Positions 1-5,379 are shown, counted from the first letter of the stretch. The stretch is DNA of 5,550 bases from JASJBU01 sp965372385 (GCA_965372385.1 CBDVCD010000241.1:1-5550); one strand, 5' to 3'. Numbers and translations: made by a program. Notes: generated by a model from the letters alone, not told the origin.

Positions 1-1
1 C

Positions 2-43
2 CACGCGACAAAGCCAGTGTCGTTTGAGAAGATGCACCTATGA
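2..43 (+). CDS. Possible 3' end of an upstream gene (partial)
   Basis: Thirteen codons are open from the window edge and end at a TGA at 41-43, reading HATKPVSFEKMHL. The stop overlaps the ATG of the next gene in an ATGA arrangement, typical of translationally coupled genes. The 'TKPVSFEKM' stretch resembles the conserved Lys-Pro segment of response-regulator receiver domains, but so few residues cannot establish a family. A competing reading in frame 1 ends at a TGA at 25-27, so this call is tentative. Confidence 0.25.
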   Translation, partial: HATKPVSFEKMHL

Positions 44-606
44 TAGATTTCAGTTTCTCCAGCATATTCAAGTTTCTGACTGGGATTCTGTTGGTCCAGA
101 CCGCGACCGGCATTCTGGTTGTTGTGGCTCTGCGCACGGAAAATCATGACCTGTGGCTACTGTTCATTCTGCTCGCCCTGACGCTGTGCCTCTTAACTGC
201 ATTTTGGTTTGCCTCGATTATCACTCACGCCAAGAAGGATGCCACGGCTCAGAGGCGAGAGGGTTTCTCTCGTGAACGGGAGAAGATCCGGGTACGTGCC
301 GAACGAGAAAAATCCAAGGTGATAGAAAAAAGCCACCAGCGGATCATCAGGGACCGAAGCCGTACCCAGGCCAAGGCGAATACCAAGTCAGGCGTACTGT
401 TTGCTGGCGTCCTGGCCCTGGGCGGCATCATGGTGTTCACCCAATTCTTTACCTTCGGTCTGCTGCTGATGACAACCGCCGGCGGTGCCCTTGCCGGCTA
501 CCTGCTGCGCTCCCGGCAGGTTGTTCTCAGCCGCGGACAGCAGCCAGCTCTGGAATCCGAGAAAACTGAAAAGCACATTGGGGAGAGGGTAAGTGGTGAC
601 TGGTGA
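40..606 (+). CDS. Hypothetical membrane protein with charged central segment
   Basis: I do not recognise this family. The 188-residue product has two hydrophobic segments near the N-terminus (about residues 8-31 and 38-62). A strongly charged, Arg/Lys/Glu-rich helix-prone stretch follows (about 64-115, including FSREREKIRVRAEREKSK), which could form a coiled coil. One long or two short hydrophobic segments come next (about 117-156, with Gly-rich GGALAGYLL), then a polar tail. The layout suggests an inner-membrane protein with a basic cytoplasmic helical arm; orientation and role are inference. The ATG at 40 is preceded by GAGAAG at 26-31, a usable ribosome binding site with 8-nt spacing. The stop codon falls inside a run of TGGTGAC heptamers, so the last few residues (SGDW) are repeat-encoded and the C-terminus may vary between strains. 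It converges on the primase-like gene and is probably not functionally tied to the - strand genes. Confidence 0.7.
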   Translation: MIDFSFSSIFKFLTGILLVQTATGILVVVALRTENHDLWLLFILLALTLCLLTAFWFASIITHAKKDATAQRREGFSREREKIRVRAEREKSKVIEKSHQRIIRDRSRTQAKANTKSGVLFAGVLALGGIMVFTQFFTFGLLLMTTAGGALAGYLLRSRQVVLSRGQQPALESEKTEKHIGERVSGDW

Positions 607-647
607 CTGGTGAGTGTTGTGTGAGGTGTCAGGTGTAAGGTGTCAGG
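594..647. repeat. Two degenerate heptamer tandem repeats between convergent genes
   Basis: Two short heptamer runs lie next to each other. At 594-614 the unit TGGTGAC occurs twice exactly, then as TGGTGAG. At 624-644 the unit AGGTGTC occurs as AGGTGTC, AGGTGTA, AGGTGTC, followed by a partial AGG to 647. The first run includes the stop codon of the membrane-protein gene. The second ends 7 nt before the stop of the convergent primase-like gene. The runs fill almost the whole 47-nt intergenic space, and no rho-independent terminator with a T-tract is visible there. They resemble slippage-prone short tandem heptamers known from other bacterial intergenic regions. Confidence 0.6.
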
Positions 648-653
648 CCGGCG

Positions 654-1301
654 TTATGGCACACACCATCCCAAAGGAAACCGGTAAGGTTCGAAGGTAT
701 TGATCATCCGGATTACTGGCAGTAATGGCCTGGTCAGATTCTTTCTACGCCAAACCCCTGGCAACTGCATACTCTGATTCAAGGCCATGACTCTGTTGTC
801 CCCACCATAGCGTTGGGCCAGTTGACTTTGCAGCTCGTTGAAGCGGTAGAGCGGCAGGTCTCGTACCAGCCAGTAGTGGTGATAGTGGCCGGGAGAGGTC
901 AGGACCTGGATGTGCGGAGGCAGGGGGAAGCGGTCGAGAGTTTGCGCAGGATTGTCGTCATCCAGGAACAGGGCCCGCACCTGCTCGATATCGGTTATCT
1001 CCCTGCCCTCCCCGTTGGTGCGGTTGATGGTGACACTCACCGCGGCACCCTTGCGGTTGAGTTCCACCAGCTCCTGCCAGGAGTCAGCCAGCGATCCATG
1101 AATCGCTTGCTCCAGTGGGTCCCAGCCTGGCTGACGGGTATAGGGGGTATCCGAGAAGGTGCGGAACGAAAAACTTGTCGCGCCAGGGTCCAAGGCCCAC
1201 AGAAATCGTTCCGCTTGAGTAAAGTTCTGGTTTAATGCCCTACCCTGCTGCTCCACCCATTCTGCGACATGGGCCACGCGGATATCCGGTCTGACTCTCA
1301 C
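654..1301 (-). CDS. RepB-like (AEP superfamily) DNA primase domain protein
   Basis: The 215-residue product carries the hallmarks of the RepB-like primase domain of the archaeo-eukaryotic primase superfamily. These are an acidic metal-binding motif FLDDD (residues 112-116), the motif TSPGHYHHYWLV (135-146) with its His, and a third motif GGDNRVMALNQSMQLPG (166-182) containing an Asp and ending in the usual 'LPG'. Such domains make primers in plasmid and phage replication, and stand-alone versions occur in chromosomes with unknown roles. No helicase or zinc-binding domain is attached, so the protein is a bare catalytic domain. Translation starts at GTG 1301-1299, overlapping the amrB TGA as GTGA, which implies coupling to amrB. 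No separate promoter or ribosome binding site is evident beyond the end of amrB. The stop is TAA at 654-656. The primase-like fold assignment is fairly secure; catalytic activity and any link to AmrB are inference. Confidence 0.75.
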   Translation of the reverse strand: MRVRPDIRVAHVAEWVEQQGRALNQNFTQAERFLWALDPGATSFSFRTFSDTPYTRQPGWDPLEQAIHGSLADSWQELVELNRKGAAVSVTINRTNGEGREITDIEQVRALFLDDDNPAQTLDRFPLPPHIQVLTSPGHYHHYWLVRDLPLYRFNELQSQLAQRYGGDNRVMALNQSMQLPGVWRRKNLTRPLLPVIRMINTFEPYRFPLGWCVP

Positions 1302-2098
1302 GCCGCTGTTTTTTCCGAGAAGGCATAGGCGCCGTAGCCCACCACCTGATCCTTGGAACCCGCCGTGTCACCGGAATTTCGCAGATCGATCAGCTCACCC
1401 TGCAACCCCACACGCTGAGCCAGGGTAAGCAGGCCCTTCACTGGGATGCGCCCGCAGGCATCCTCATAGCCGATCGCCTCAGGATGCAGGGTGACAATGG
1501 CCTCCGAGGTCGCCGAATCCATCTTGCGTGCAGTGAGATAGTCATGGTAGTGGCTGAGATCAGAGCTGATCACGATCAGGGTCTCCGAACCACCCCAGAG
1601 CCGCTGCAACACCTCCGCCACCTCTTCCCCGCTGGCCTCGCCGACCACCAGTGGCACCAGCTTGAACTCATCCAGCACGAGTTGCAGAAACGGCAGTTGT
1701 ACCTCCAGGGAGTGTTCACTGGCGTGGGCCGCCTGCAGCAGCTTCACCTGTGGCAGATCACGGATCAAACCTTGTGCTTCCTGGTCGATGGGAATCTGGC
1801 CAAGCGGAGTCTGGAACAATTCCGCGTCGGTCAGCGCAAGGCCCTGAAAAGGTACCCGGTGGGAAGGCCCCAGCAGAACCACCCGCTCAATCCGGTCCCG
1901 TCCATTATAGAGCCTGGCATAGGCGCTGGCCGCGATAGGACCGGAGTAGATGAAACCTGCATGGGGTGAAATGATCGCCTTGGGTAGTTTGCCGCCCTTC
2001 CCGGCATGGGCCAGAAAACCCTGCACCATCTCTCTCAATTCGACCGGATCAGCGGGATAAAACATCCCGGCAACTGCCGGCTGCCGTATATTAGTCAT
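1298..2098 (-). CDS. amrB: AmmeMemoRadiSam system protein B (Memo family)
   Basis: The 266-residue protein matches the Memo family in length and motifs. It opens with the characteristic IRQPAVAGMFYP (residues 4-15). It has PHAGFIYSG with H46, LGPSH with H80, HASEHSLEVQLPFL (125-138), ISSDLSHYHD with D180 and H183, DACGRIP with C215, and a terminal GYGAYAF (254-260). In human MEMO1 the equivalent His, His and Cys positions form a metal (iron/copper) site, and all appear conserved here. The fold is related to extradiol dioxygenases. Bacterial AmrB is usually encoded with AmrA (AMMECR1) and a radical SAM enzyme; the joint reaction is not established. The start is supported by a strong AAGGAGG site (2104-2110) five bases upstream. 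The gene lies 158 nt after bufC with its own candidate promoter, and overlaps the following primase-like gene by 4 nt. Confidence 0.93.
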   Translation of the reverse strand: MTNIRQPAVAGMFYPADPVELREMVQGFLAHAGKGGKLPKAIISPHAGFIYSGPIAASAYARLYNGRDRIERVVLLGPSHRVPFQGLALTDAELFQTPLGQIPIDQEAQGLIRDLPQVKLLQAAHASEHSLEVQLPFLQLVLDEFKLVPLVVGEASGEEVAEVLQRLWGGSETLIVISSDLSHYHDYLTARKMDSATSEAIVTLHPEAIGYEDACGRIPVKGLLTLAQRVGLQGELIDLRNSGDTAGSKDQVVGYGAYAFSEKTAA

Positions 2099-2103
2099 GC
2101 CTG

Positions 2104-2110
2104 CCTCCTT
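2104..2110 (-). promoter_or_regulatory. Strong ribosome binding site of amrB
   Basis: The - strand reads AAGGAGG, a near-perfect Shine-Dalgarno sequence, followed by a 5-nt spacer and the amrB ATG. It is much stronger than the sites ahead of bufB or amrS, and it fixes the amrB start at 2098. Confidence 0.8.
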
Positions 2111-2136
2111 TCATCTCTGAGTAGTTGAAGCGCATG

Positions 2137-2162
2137 CGGAATAAGCTATCCGTGCTTATCCG
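2137..2162. repeat. Inverted repeat in the amrB leader
   Basis: ATAAGC (2141-2146) and GCTTAT (2154-2159) are perfect inverted copies separated by 7 nt. CGG (2137-2139) and CCG (2160-2162) extend the pairing after a single unpaired A at 2140. A perfect 8-bp palindrome CGCATGCG (2131-2138) abuts it. If transcription starts downstream of the TATAAT at 2196-2201, this lies in the 5' leader, between start point and ribosome binding site. It could be an operator or an RNA hairpin; no known riboswitch is recognised. Confidence 0.4.
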
Positions 2163-2195
2163 AATATGCATGGAGCGTATAGAAACCCTACCCCA

Positions 2196-2201
2196 ATTAT
2201 A
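2196..2201 (-). promoter_or_regulatory. Candidate -10 box for amrB
   Basis: The - strand reads a perfect TATAAT, about 97 nt upstream of the amrB ATG. No good -35 hexamer sits at 16-18 nt. The only TTGAC-like element (TTGACC on the - strand) lies within the hairpin at 2226-2257 and is too far away. The promoter would therefore need an activator or depend on the -10 alone. It suggests amrB and the primase-like gene can be transcribed independently of bufABC. Confidence 0.35.
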
Positions 2202-2225
2202 GGTCGTTTATAGATACAACCGATT

Positions 2226-2257
2226 GAGCATATCGCGGTCAAACCGCATGTCTGCTC
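2226..2257 (-). terminator. Hairpin at the end of bufC, possible terminator
   Basis: GAGCA (2226-2230) pairs with TGCTC (2253-2257), and GCGGT (2235-2239) pairs with ACCGC (2243-2247) around a 3-nt loop. Short A/T pairs (2231-2233 with 2248-2250) and small bulges lie between the two stems. On the - strand this forms immediately after the last coding base of bufC, overlapping its TAG stop. There is no U-tract after it, so it is not a classical rho-independent terminator. It may be a 3'-end stabiliser or an attenuator between bufC and amrB. Confidence 0.4.
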
Positions 2258-3015
2258 TACTCAAGCCTACCGATCCATCCCCGGAGTACCAGTTCACCCA
2301 GGCCTTCGGCATCCAGTCGAGGGTCGTCAGCGATTTCGCCGAGGGTGGCGCCCGACGCGCAGGCATCGAGTAGATCCAGTGTGCCAGAATCGGATATTAC
2401 CGGCTCCACCCGATAGTTTTTGCGCTCAACCACGAGGTACCAGTCACCCTCCTCTACCTGCATGGCCGGCGGGTCGGCATCGTTCTGATGGGTCAGCCAT
2501 ATCTCATGGACCGGCCAGGAGGTGCGCAGCCAGGCCAGGCAACTGCTGGGCCGAGGGCAGAGTCCGTGGGCGTCGCTTCCCTGCAATTGACTGAGATCCA
2601 GCGGTGCATCATCCGCTTGGTAGTAGACCCGATGGCATAGCCATTCCAGGCGTGCCAGATCGGCCAGCCAGGGTAGACGGTCGAATTCAGCATAGGTTCG
2701 AACCACCTCGTCGAGCAGAACCGAAAAACCGTCACCATACAGATTGAGATCCGGGTGGGTCGAGGGATGGCGTCTGGCAAACTCACGCGCCAAGCCACGA
2801 AAAGATTCGCTGCCAATCAATCTCAGGCAGACTGGATAGACCGATTCGAGGGCCAAGGCGCGCGAACCGAGGCTGTTGTTTCGGTAGATCGCAAGACCTT
2901 CCTCCAGCGCATCCTCAGACGCATAGGCAAGGCCCTGCTCTGCCAGACGAGCCGACTCCGCATCCGCTTCGATCGCTTCGACCAGGGATCGCTGCCAACC
3001 GGCAATGGTGTTCAT
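2257..3015 (-). CDS. bufC: BufC-type partner protein (DUF2063) of the bufferin maturase
   Basis: The 252-residue protein has the DUF2063 (HvfC/BufC N-terminal domain) signature: LAIYRNNSLGSRALALESVYP (residues 41-61, where YRNN is typical), FRGLAREF (72-79), HPSTHPDLNLYGDGFSVLL (83-101) and LPWLADLARLEWLCHRVYYQAD (114-135). The C-terminal third (about 170-252) is more variable and ends in a region resembling a small winged-helix-like module (LGEIADDPRL...LVLRGWIGRL). In MbnB/MbnC and related systems this family binds the precursor peptide and forms a heterodimer with the DUF692 enzyme, so BufC is expected to deliver BufA to BufB in the cytoplasm. Its ATG (3015-3013) overlaps the bufB TGA (3014-3012) as ATGA, consistent with stoichiometric co-translation. 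A DoxX-family gene that often follows in such operons is absent; a 158-nt gap and amrB follow instead. Confidence 0.88.
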   Translation of the reverse strand: MNTIAGWQRSLVEAIEADAESARLAEQGLAYASEDALEEGLAIYRNNSLGSRALALESVYPVCLRLIGSESFRGLAREFARRHPSTHPDLNLYGDGFSVLLDEVVRTYAEFDRLPWLADLARLEWLCHRVYYQADDAPLDLSQLQGSDAHGLCPRPSSCLAWLRTSWPVHEIWLTHQNDADPPAMQVEEGDWYLVVERKNYRVEPVISDSGTLDLLDACASGATLGEIADDPRLDAEGLGELVLRGWIGRLE

Positions 3016-3866
3016 GCCACTTCGGTCCTCGCCCGCTCCACAATCGAAGCGGCCTGAGCGGCCTCATCGAGTAACACCTCGAGGGGCGGAATATCGTTGT
3101 CCCATTCGATACAAACGGGGACATCGGGCACCAGCGCCATCAGTTGCGCAAACAGATCCCATACCGGTTCACTCACCCGGTTGTTGTGCGCATCGATCAG
3201 GTAACGTCCCTTATCCTCATAACCTGCCAGGTGGATCTCACGAATCCGTTGTAAGGGAAGGCCCCGCAGCGCCTGAAAAGCGTCGAACCCAAGATTCACC
3301 TGGTTCACGTAGAGATTGTTGACATCGACAAGCAGATCGCAGTCTGCCTCCTCGGCTACCGCGGAGAAAAATTCCGCTTCGCTCATCGGGGAGTCGGACT
3401 TCAGATAGGCGGAAACGTTTTCCACCAGCAGGCGGGTGCCGAGGAAGTCCTGTACCAACCGGATACGCTCGGCCACATGCCGAATGGCTTCGTCCGTATA
3501 GGGCAGAGGCAAGAGATCGTGGTAATGATGGCCTTGATACTGGGTAAAACAGAGGTGGTCAGAGATCCAGGCGGGAGCAACACGTCTGGCAAGCTCTCGA
3601 ATACTTTCGAGATAGTCGAAATTCAGTGGGTCGACACCCCCCAGGTTCATGCCAACACAATGCAGGGTAACCGGATAATCCTTGATGACACGGTTTAGCT
3701 GGAGTTCGGTTAAGCCCCCGGGGGCGAGAAAATTATCCGCCAGAAGTTCCAGCCATGGCACGGGTAGCCGCTCGGACAAAAGTTGTTTGAAGTGAGGATC
3801 GCGCAGGCCAATGCCAACACCGGACACCGACCCACGCTCCCCAGTGGGGAACGTGGTCGCCATCAT
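3012..3866 (-). CDS. bufB: BufB-type multinuclear iron oxidative enzyme (DUF692)
   Basis: The 284-residue protein is a full-length DUF692 (MNIO family) TIM-barrel enzyme. Family motifs occur in order: GVGIGLR (16-22), WLELLADNF (38-46), LHCVGMNLGG (68-77), WISDHLCF (100-107), HDLLPLPYT (116-124), LLVENVSAYL (146-155), LLVDVNNLYVN (178-188), IHLAGYE (211-217), LIDAHNNRV (223-231) and VCIEWDNDIPPL (251-262). The likely iron ligands are H69, H104, E149, D181, N184, H212, D225, H227 and E254, by analogy with MbnB. These enzymes use O2 to convert Cys side chains in a precursor to oxazolone/thioamide or thiooxazole groups. Here the precursor is the adjacent BufA. The gene begins 3 nt after the bufA stop. 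Two adjacent ATGs (3866 and 3863) are possible starts, and the ribosome binding site is weak, which favours translational coupling. It overlaps bufC by 4 nt. Confidence 0.93.
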   Translation of the reverse strand: MMATTFPTGERGSVSGVGIGLRDPHFKQLLSERLPVPWLELLADNFLAPGGLTELQLNRVIKDYPVTLHCVGMNLGGVDPLNFDYLESIRELARRVAPAWISDHLCFTQYQGHHYHDLLPLPYTDEAIRHVAERIRLVQDFLGTRLLVENVSAYLKSDSPMSEAEFFSAVAEEADCDLLVDVNNLYVNQVNLGFDAFQALRGLPLQRIREIHLAGYEDKGRYLIDAHNNRVSEPVWDLFAQLMALVPDVPVCIEWDNDIPPLEVLLDEAAQAASIVERARTEVA

Positions 3867-3869
3867 CAG

Positions 3870-4157
3870 CTACTTGGCGGGCTTTACGGCCGCGACGCTA
3901 CCACCGGTAATCTTTTCGCAGGTTCCGGCAGGTACGTATACCCACTCCTGTGACGAATTATCCACTGTCGACTGGCCGGCACAGCTGTGCTTGTTGTCCA
4001 GTGCACCACAATCGTTTTTACCCGCTTTTGAAATACCTGCACATTTTTCCCAGGACTTGGGGGCATCGGGAACGGCCGAGGCCGTATTCATGGCAAGCAT
4101 CGCACCAGCGGCAAGCATGGCGGCCACGGCGGATTTCGTACGCGCTGAATGATTCAT
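3870..4157 (-). CDS. bufA: BufA1-type bufferin precursor (DUF2282), exported copper-binding RiPP
   Basis: The 95-residue protein has a clear Sec signal peptide: MNHSARTK, then a hydrophobic run from about 10 to 24, with cleavage likely after ASA at 26-28. The mature part of about 67 residues has exactly four Cys (39, 50, 59, 80) in the DUF2282 pattern: EKCAGISKAGKNDC, HSCAGQSTVD and WVYVPAGTCEKITGG. In the characterised Caulobacter bufferins such peptides are modified by BufB/BufC, with some Cys becoming thiooxazoles and others a disulfide, and they bind copper in the periplasm. I infer the same here. The start at 4157 is preferred to an in-frame ATG at 4202. It has GAGGA at 4166-4170 with 8-nt spacing and begins a normal signal peptide, whereas the upstream ATG would add 15 polar residues and lies in an inverted repeat. 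bufB follows after 3 nt. Confidence 0.92.
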   Translation of the reverse strand: MNHSARTKSAVAAMLAAGAMLAMNTASAVPDAPKSWEKCAGISKAGKNDCGALDNKHSCAGQSTVDNSSQEWVYVPAGTCEKITGGSVAAVKPAK

Positions 4158-4165
4158 TATTTGAT

Positions 4166-4170
4166 TCCTC
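4166..4170 (-). promoter_or_regulatory. Ribosome binding site that sets the bufA start
   Basis: The - strand reads GAGGA, 8 nt before the ATG at 4157. It decides between this start and the in-frame ATG 45 nt further upstream, and favours the shorter product with an intact signal peptide. Confidence 0.65.
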
Positions 4171-4197
4171 TGATTTGTTTGGTTACGGGCAAAGCAC

Positions 4198-4215
4198 AGC
4201 ATGAAAACTCATGCT
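4198..4215. promoter_or_regulatory. Perfect inverted repeat upstream of bufA, candidate operator
   Basis: AGCATGA (4198-4204) and TCATGCT (4209-4215) are perfect inverted copies around AAAC. The centre lies about 50 nt upstream of the bufA ATG, just downstream of a -10-like TATATT (4220-4225 on the - strand), so it would cover the expected transcription start. It is not followed by a T-rich run and has low GC, so it reads better as a dyad for a dimeric repressor than as a terminator. The regulator is not in the window. Confidence 0.45.
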
Positions 4216-4219
4216 CAAC

Positions 4220-4225
4220 AATATA
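4220..4225 (-). promoter_or_regulatory. Candidate -10 box for bufABC
   Basis: The - strand reads TATATT, matching the TATAAT consensus at five of six positions. No recognisable -35 hexamer lies 16-18 nt upstream (the - strand there reads TCCATT or CCATTT). It is supported mainly by its position in the 100-nt gap before bufA and next to the inverted repeat. bufABC could also be read from a promoter upstream of amrS. Confidence 0.25.
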
Positions 4226-4252
4226 AACGCACGAAATGGGGAAATGGATGCA

Positions 4253-4275
4253 AACTATCAAGCTTGTCGATAGTT
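4253..4275 (-). repeat. Inverted repeat across the amrS stop codon
   Basis: AACTATC (4253-4259) and GATAGTT (4269-4275) are perfect 7-bp inverted copies with a 9-nt loop that contains a HindIII-like AAGCTT. On the - strand the hairpin spans the last codons and TGA of amrS, and only TTTG follows. The stem is AT-rich and the T-run short, so termination would be weak; it may simply mark the 3' end. Confidence 0.3.
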
Positions 4276-5343
4276 CGCCAGTCGGACCGGCTGCCGATTT
4301 GCTCCCCACTTGCCTGGTTTCGCTTCGAACACACCGGCACAGGAGGCGCCACAGGCCTTGCAATCGCCCGTGGGCGTAAGATTCCATTCGCTCAGTTCAT
4401 ACCAGTCCCGCCCGATCAGCAGTGCGCCGCAATGGTGGCAGTAGGTACTGTCCCCCTCCGGGTCATGCACATTGCCCACATAGGCATAGTGAACACCGTT
4501 TTTCAGGGCGATGCGGCGGGCCATCTTCAGGGTAGCCGGTGGGGTGGAGGGATGATCCATCATCTTCCAGCTGGGATGAAAGGCGGAGAAGTGCATGGGC
4601 ACATCGGGACCCAATTCCCGCACCACCCACTGGGTCATGGCCTCCAGTTCAGCCTCCGAGTCATTCTCGCCGGGGATCAGCAGGGTGGTCAGTTCGAACC
4701 AGACGTCGGTCTCATGCTTCAGGTATTTCAGGGTGTCCAACACCGGCTCCAGATGCGAACCCGTCAGCTTGTGATAAAACGCCTCGCTGAACGCCTTCAG
4801 ATCCACATTGGCGGCGTCCATGTAGCGGTAGAACTCGGCACGGGGTTCCGCACAGACATAGCCCGCGGTCACCGCTACCGATTTGATGTCGAATTCGGCG
4901 CAGGCCTTGGCCACGTCGATGGCATACTCGTGGAAGATCACCGGATCGTTGTAGGTGTAGGCCACGCTTCTGCAGCCCAGTTCCCTGGCTGCTCTGGCGA
5001 TGGTCTCGGGAGAGGCCTCGTCCGCCAGGGTGTGCATCTCCCGGGATTTGCTGATGTCCCAGTTCTGGCAGAACTTGCAGCCCAGGTTGCAGCCGGCGGT
5101 GCCGAAAGAGAGCACCGGCGTGCCGGGCAGGAAGTGATTGAGGGGCTTTTTCTCGATGGGATCAACGCAGAACCCGCTGGAGAGACCATAGGTGTTGAGC
5201 ACCACGGCCCCCTTGTGGTTCTCCCGCACGAAACAGAAGCCCTGCTTGCCCTCCTTGAGGTGACAGTAACGGGGACAGAGGTCGCACTGCACGCGGCCAT
5301 CTTCGAGCTTGTGCCAGTATTTTGTGGGGAAGTGAGTCGTCAT
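4258..5343 (-). CDS. amrS: AmmeMemoRadiSam system radical SAM enzyme
   Basis: The 361-residue protein is a pyruvate-formate-lyase-activase-like radical SAM enzyme. The [4Fe-4S] motif is GCNLGCKFCQNW with C85, C89 and C92 (CX3CX2C), preceded by FLPGTPVLSFGTAGC. The family's AYTYNDPVIFHEY (128-140), VAVTAGYV (156-163), NVDLKAF (179-185) and LLIPGENDS (221-229) follow. An N-terminal Cys cluster (C20, C23, C27, C37; 'CDLCPRYC') and a C-terminal one (C302, C305, C328, C331, C335; 'YCHHCG', 'CKACGASC') may bind zinc or extra Fe-S clusters. The family is found with Memo and AMMECR1 proteins; the substrate is unknown. Reductive SAM cleavage in the cytoplasm is expected. The gene starts 36 nt after the hypF stop, so it is probably in the hypF transcript. 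The ribosome binding site is weak (a GAG about 10 nt upstream). amrB lies about 2.2 kb further on, beyond the bufABC genes. Confidence 0.93.
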   Translation of the reverse strand: MTTHFPTKYWHKLEDGRVQCDLCPRYCHLKEGKQGFCFVRENHKGAVVLNTYGLSSGFCVDPIEKKPLNHFLPGTPVLSFGTAGCNLGCKFCQNWDISKSREMHTLADEASPETIARAARELGCRSVAYTYNDPVIFHEYAIDVAKACAEFDIKSVAVTAGYVCAEPRAEFYRYMDAANVDLKAFSEAFYHKLTGSHLEPVLDTLKYLKHETDVWFELTTLLIPGENDSEAELEAMTQWVVRELGPDVPMHFSAFHPSWKMMDHPSTPPATLKMARRIALKNGVHYAYVGNVHDPEGDSTYCHHCGALLIGRDWYELSEWNLTPTGDCKACGASCAGVFEAKPGKWGANRQPVRLANYRQA

Positions 5344-5379
5344 GATTGTTGAACTCGTAAACTATGCCTACTCATAATA

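Noticed and set aside
594..647. Heptamer runs as a CRISPR-like or phage attachment repeat
   Set aside because: Units are only 7 bp with no spacers, no cas, integrase or tRNA gene nearby.
654..1301. Evidence that the primase-like gene marks an integrated plasmid or phage
   Set aside because: No replication, mobilisation, integrase or capsid gene and no flanking repeats are in the window; it is embedded in a housekeeping-style operon by a GTGA overlap.
1484..1969. Open frame on the + strand opposite amrB
   Set aside because: It lies wholly within the Memo gene, shows no family motifs and has no ribosome binding site.
4166..4186. GTAACC on the - strand (4181-4186) as a -35 element like that reported for the Caulobacter SigF-controlled buf promoter
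   Set aside because: A -10 element 16 nt downstream would fall between the ribosome binding site and the ATG, leaving no room for a leader; no matching CGAA is present.
4158..4202. Longer bufA product starting at the ATG at 4202
   Set aside because: It adds 15 polar residues before the signal peptide, has no good ribosome binding site, and its ATG lies in the inverted repeat; the start at 4157 has GAGGA at proper spacing.
4198..4215. The AGCATGA/TCATGCT dyad as a rho-independent terminator of amrS
   Set aside because: The stem is short with only three G/C pairs, and the downstream - strand sequence is GTGCTTTG rather than a U-tract.
4201..5352. Long open frame on the + strand (383 codons) opposite amrS
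   Set aside because: It is antisense to a well-supported radical SAM gene, has low-complexity Gly/His/Val-rich composition and no recognisable domain; it is a shadow of codon bias in amrS.
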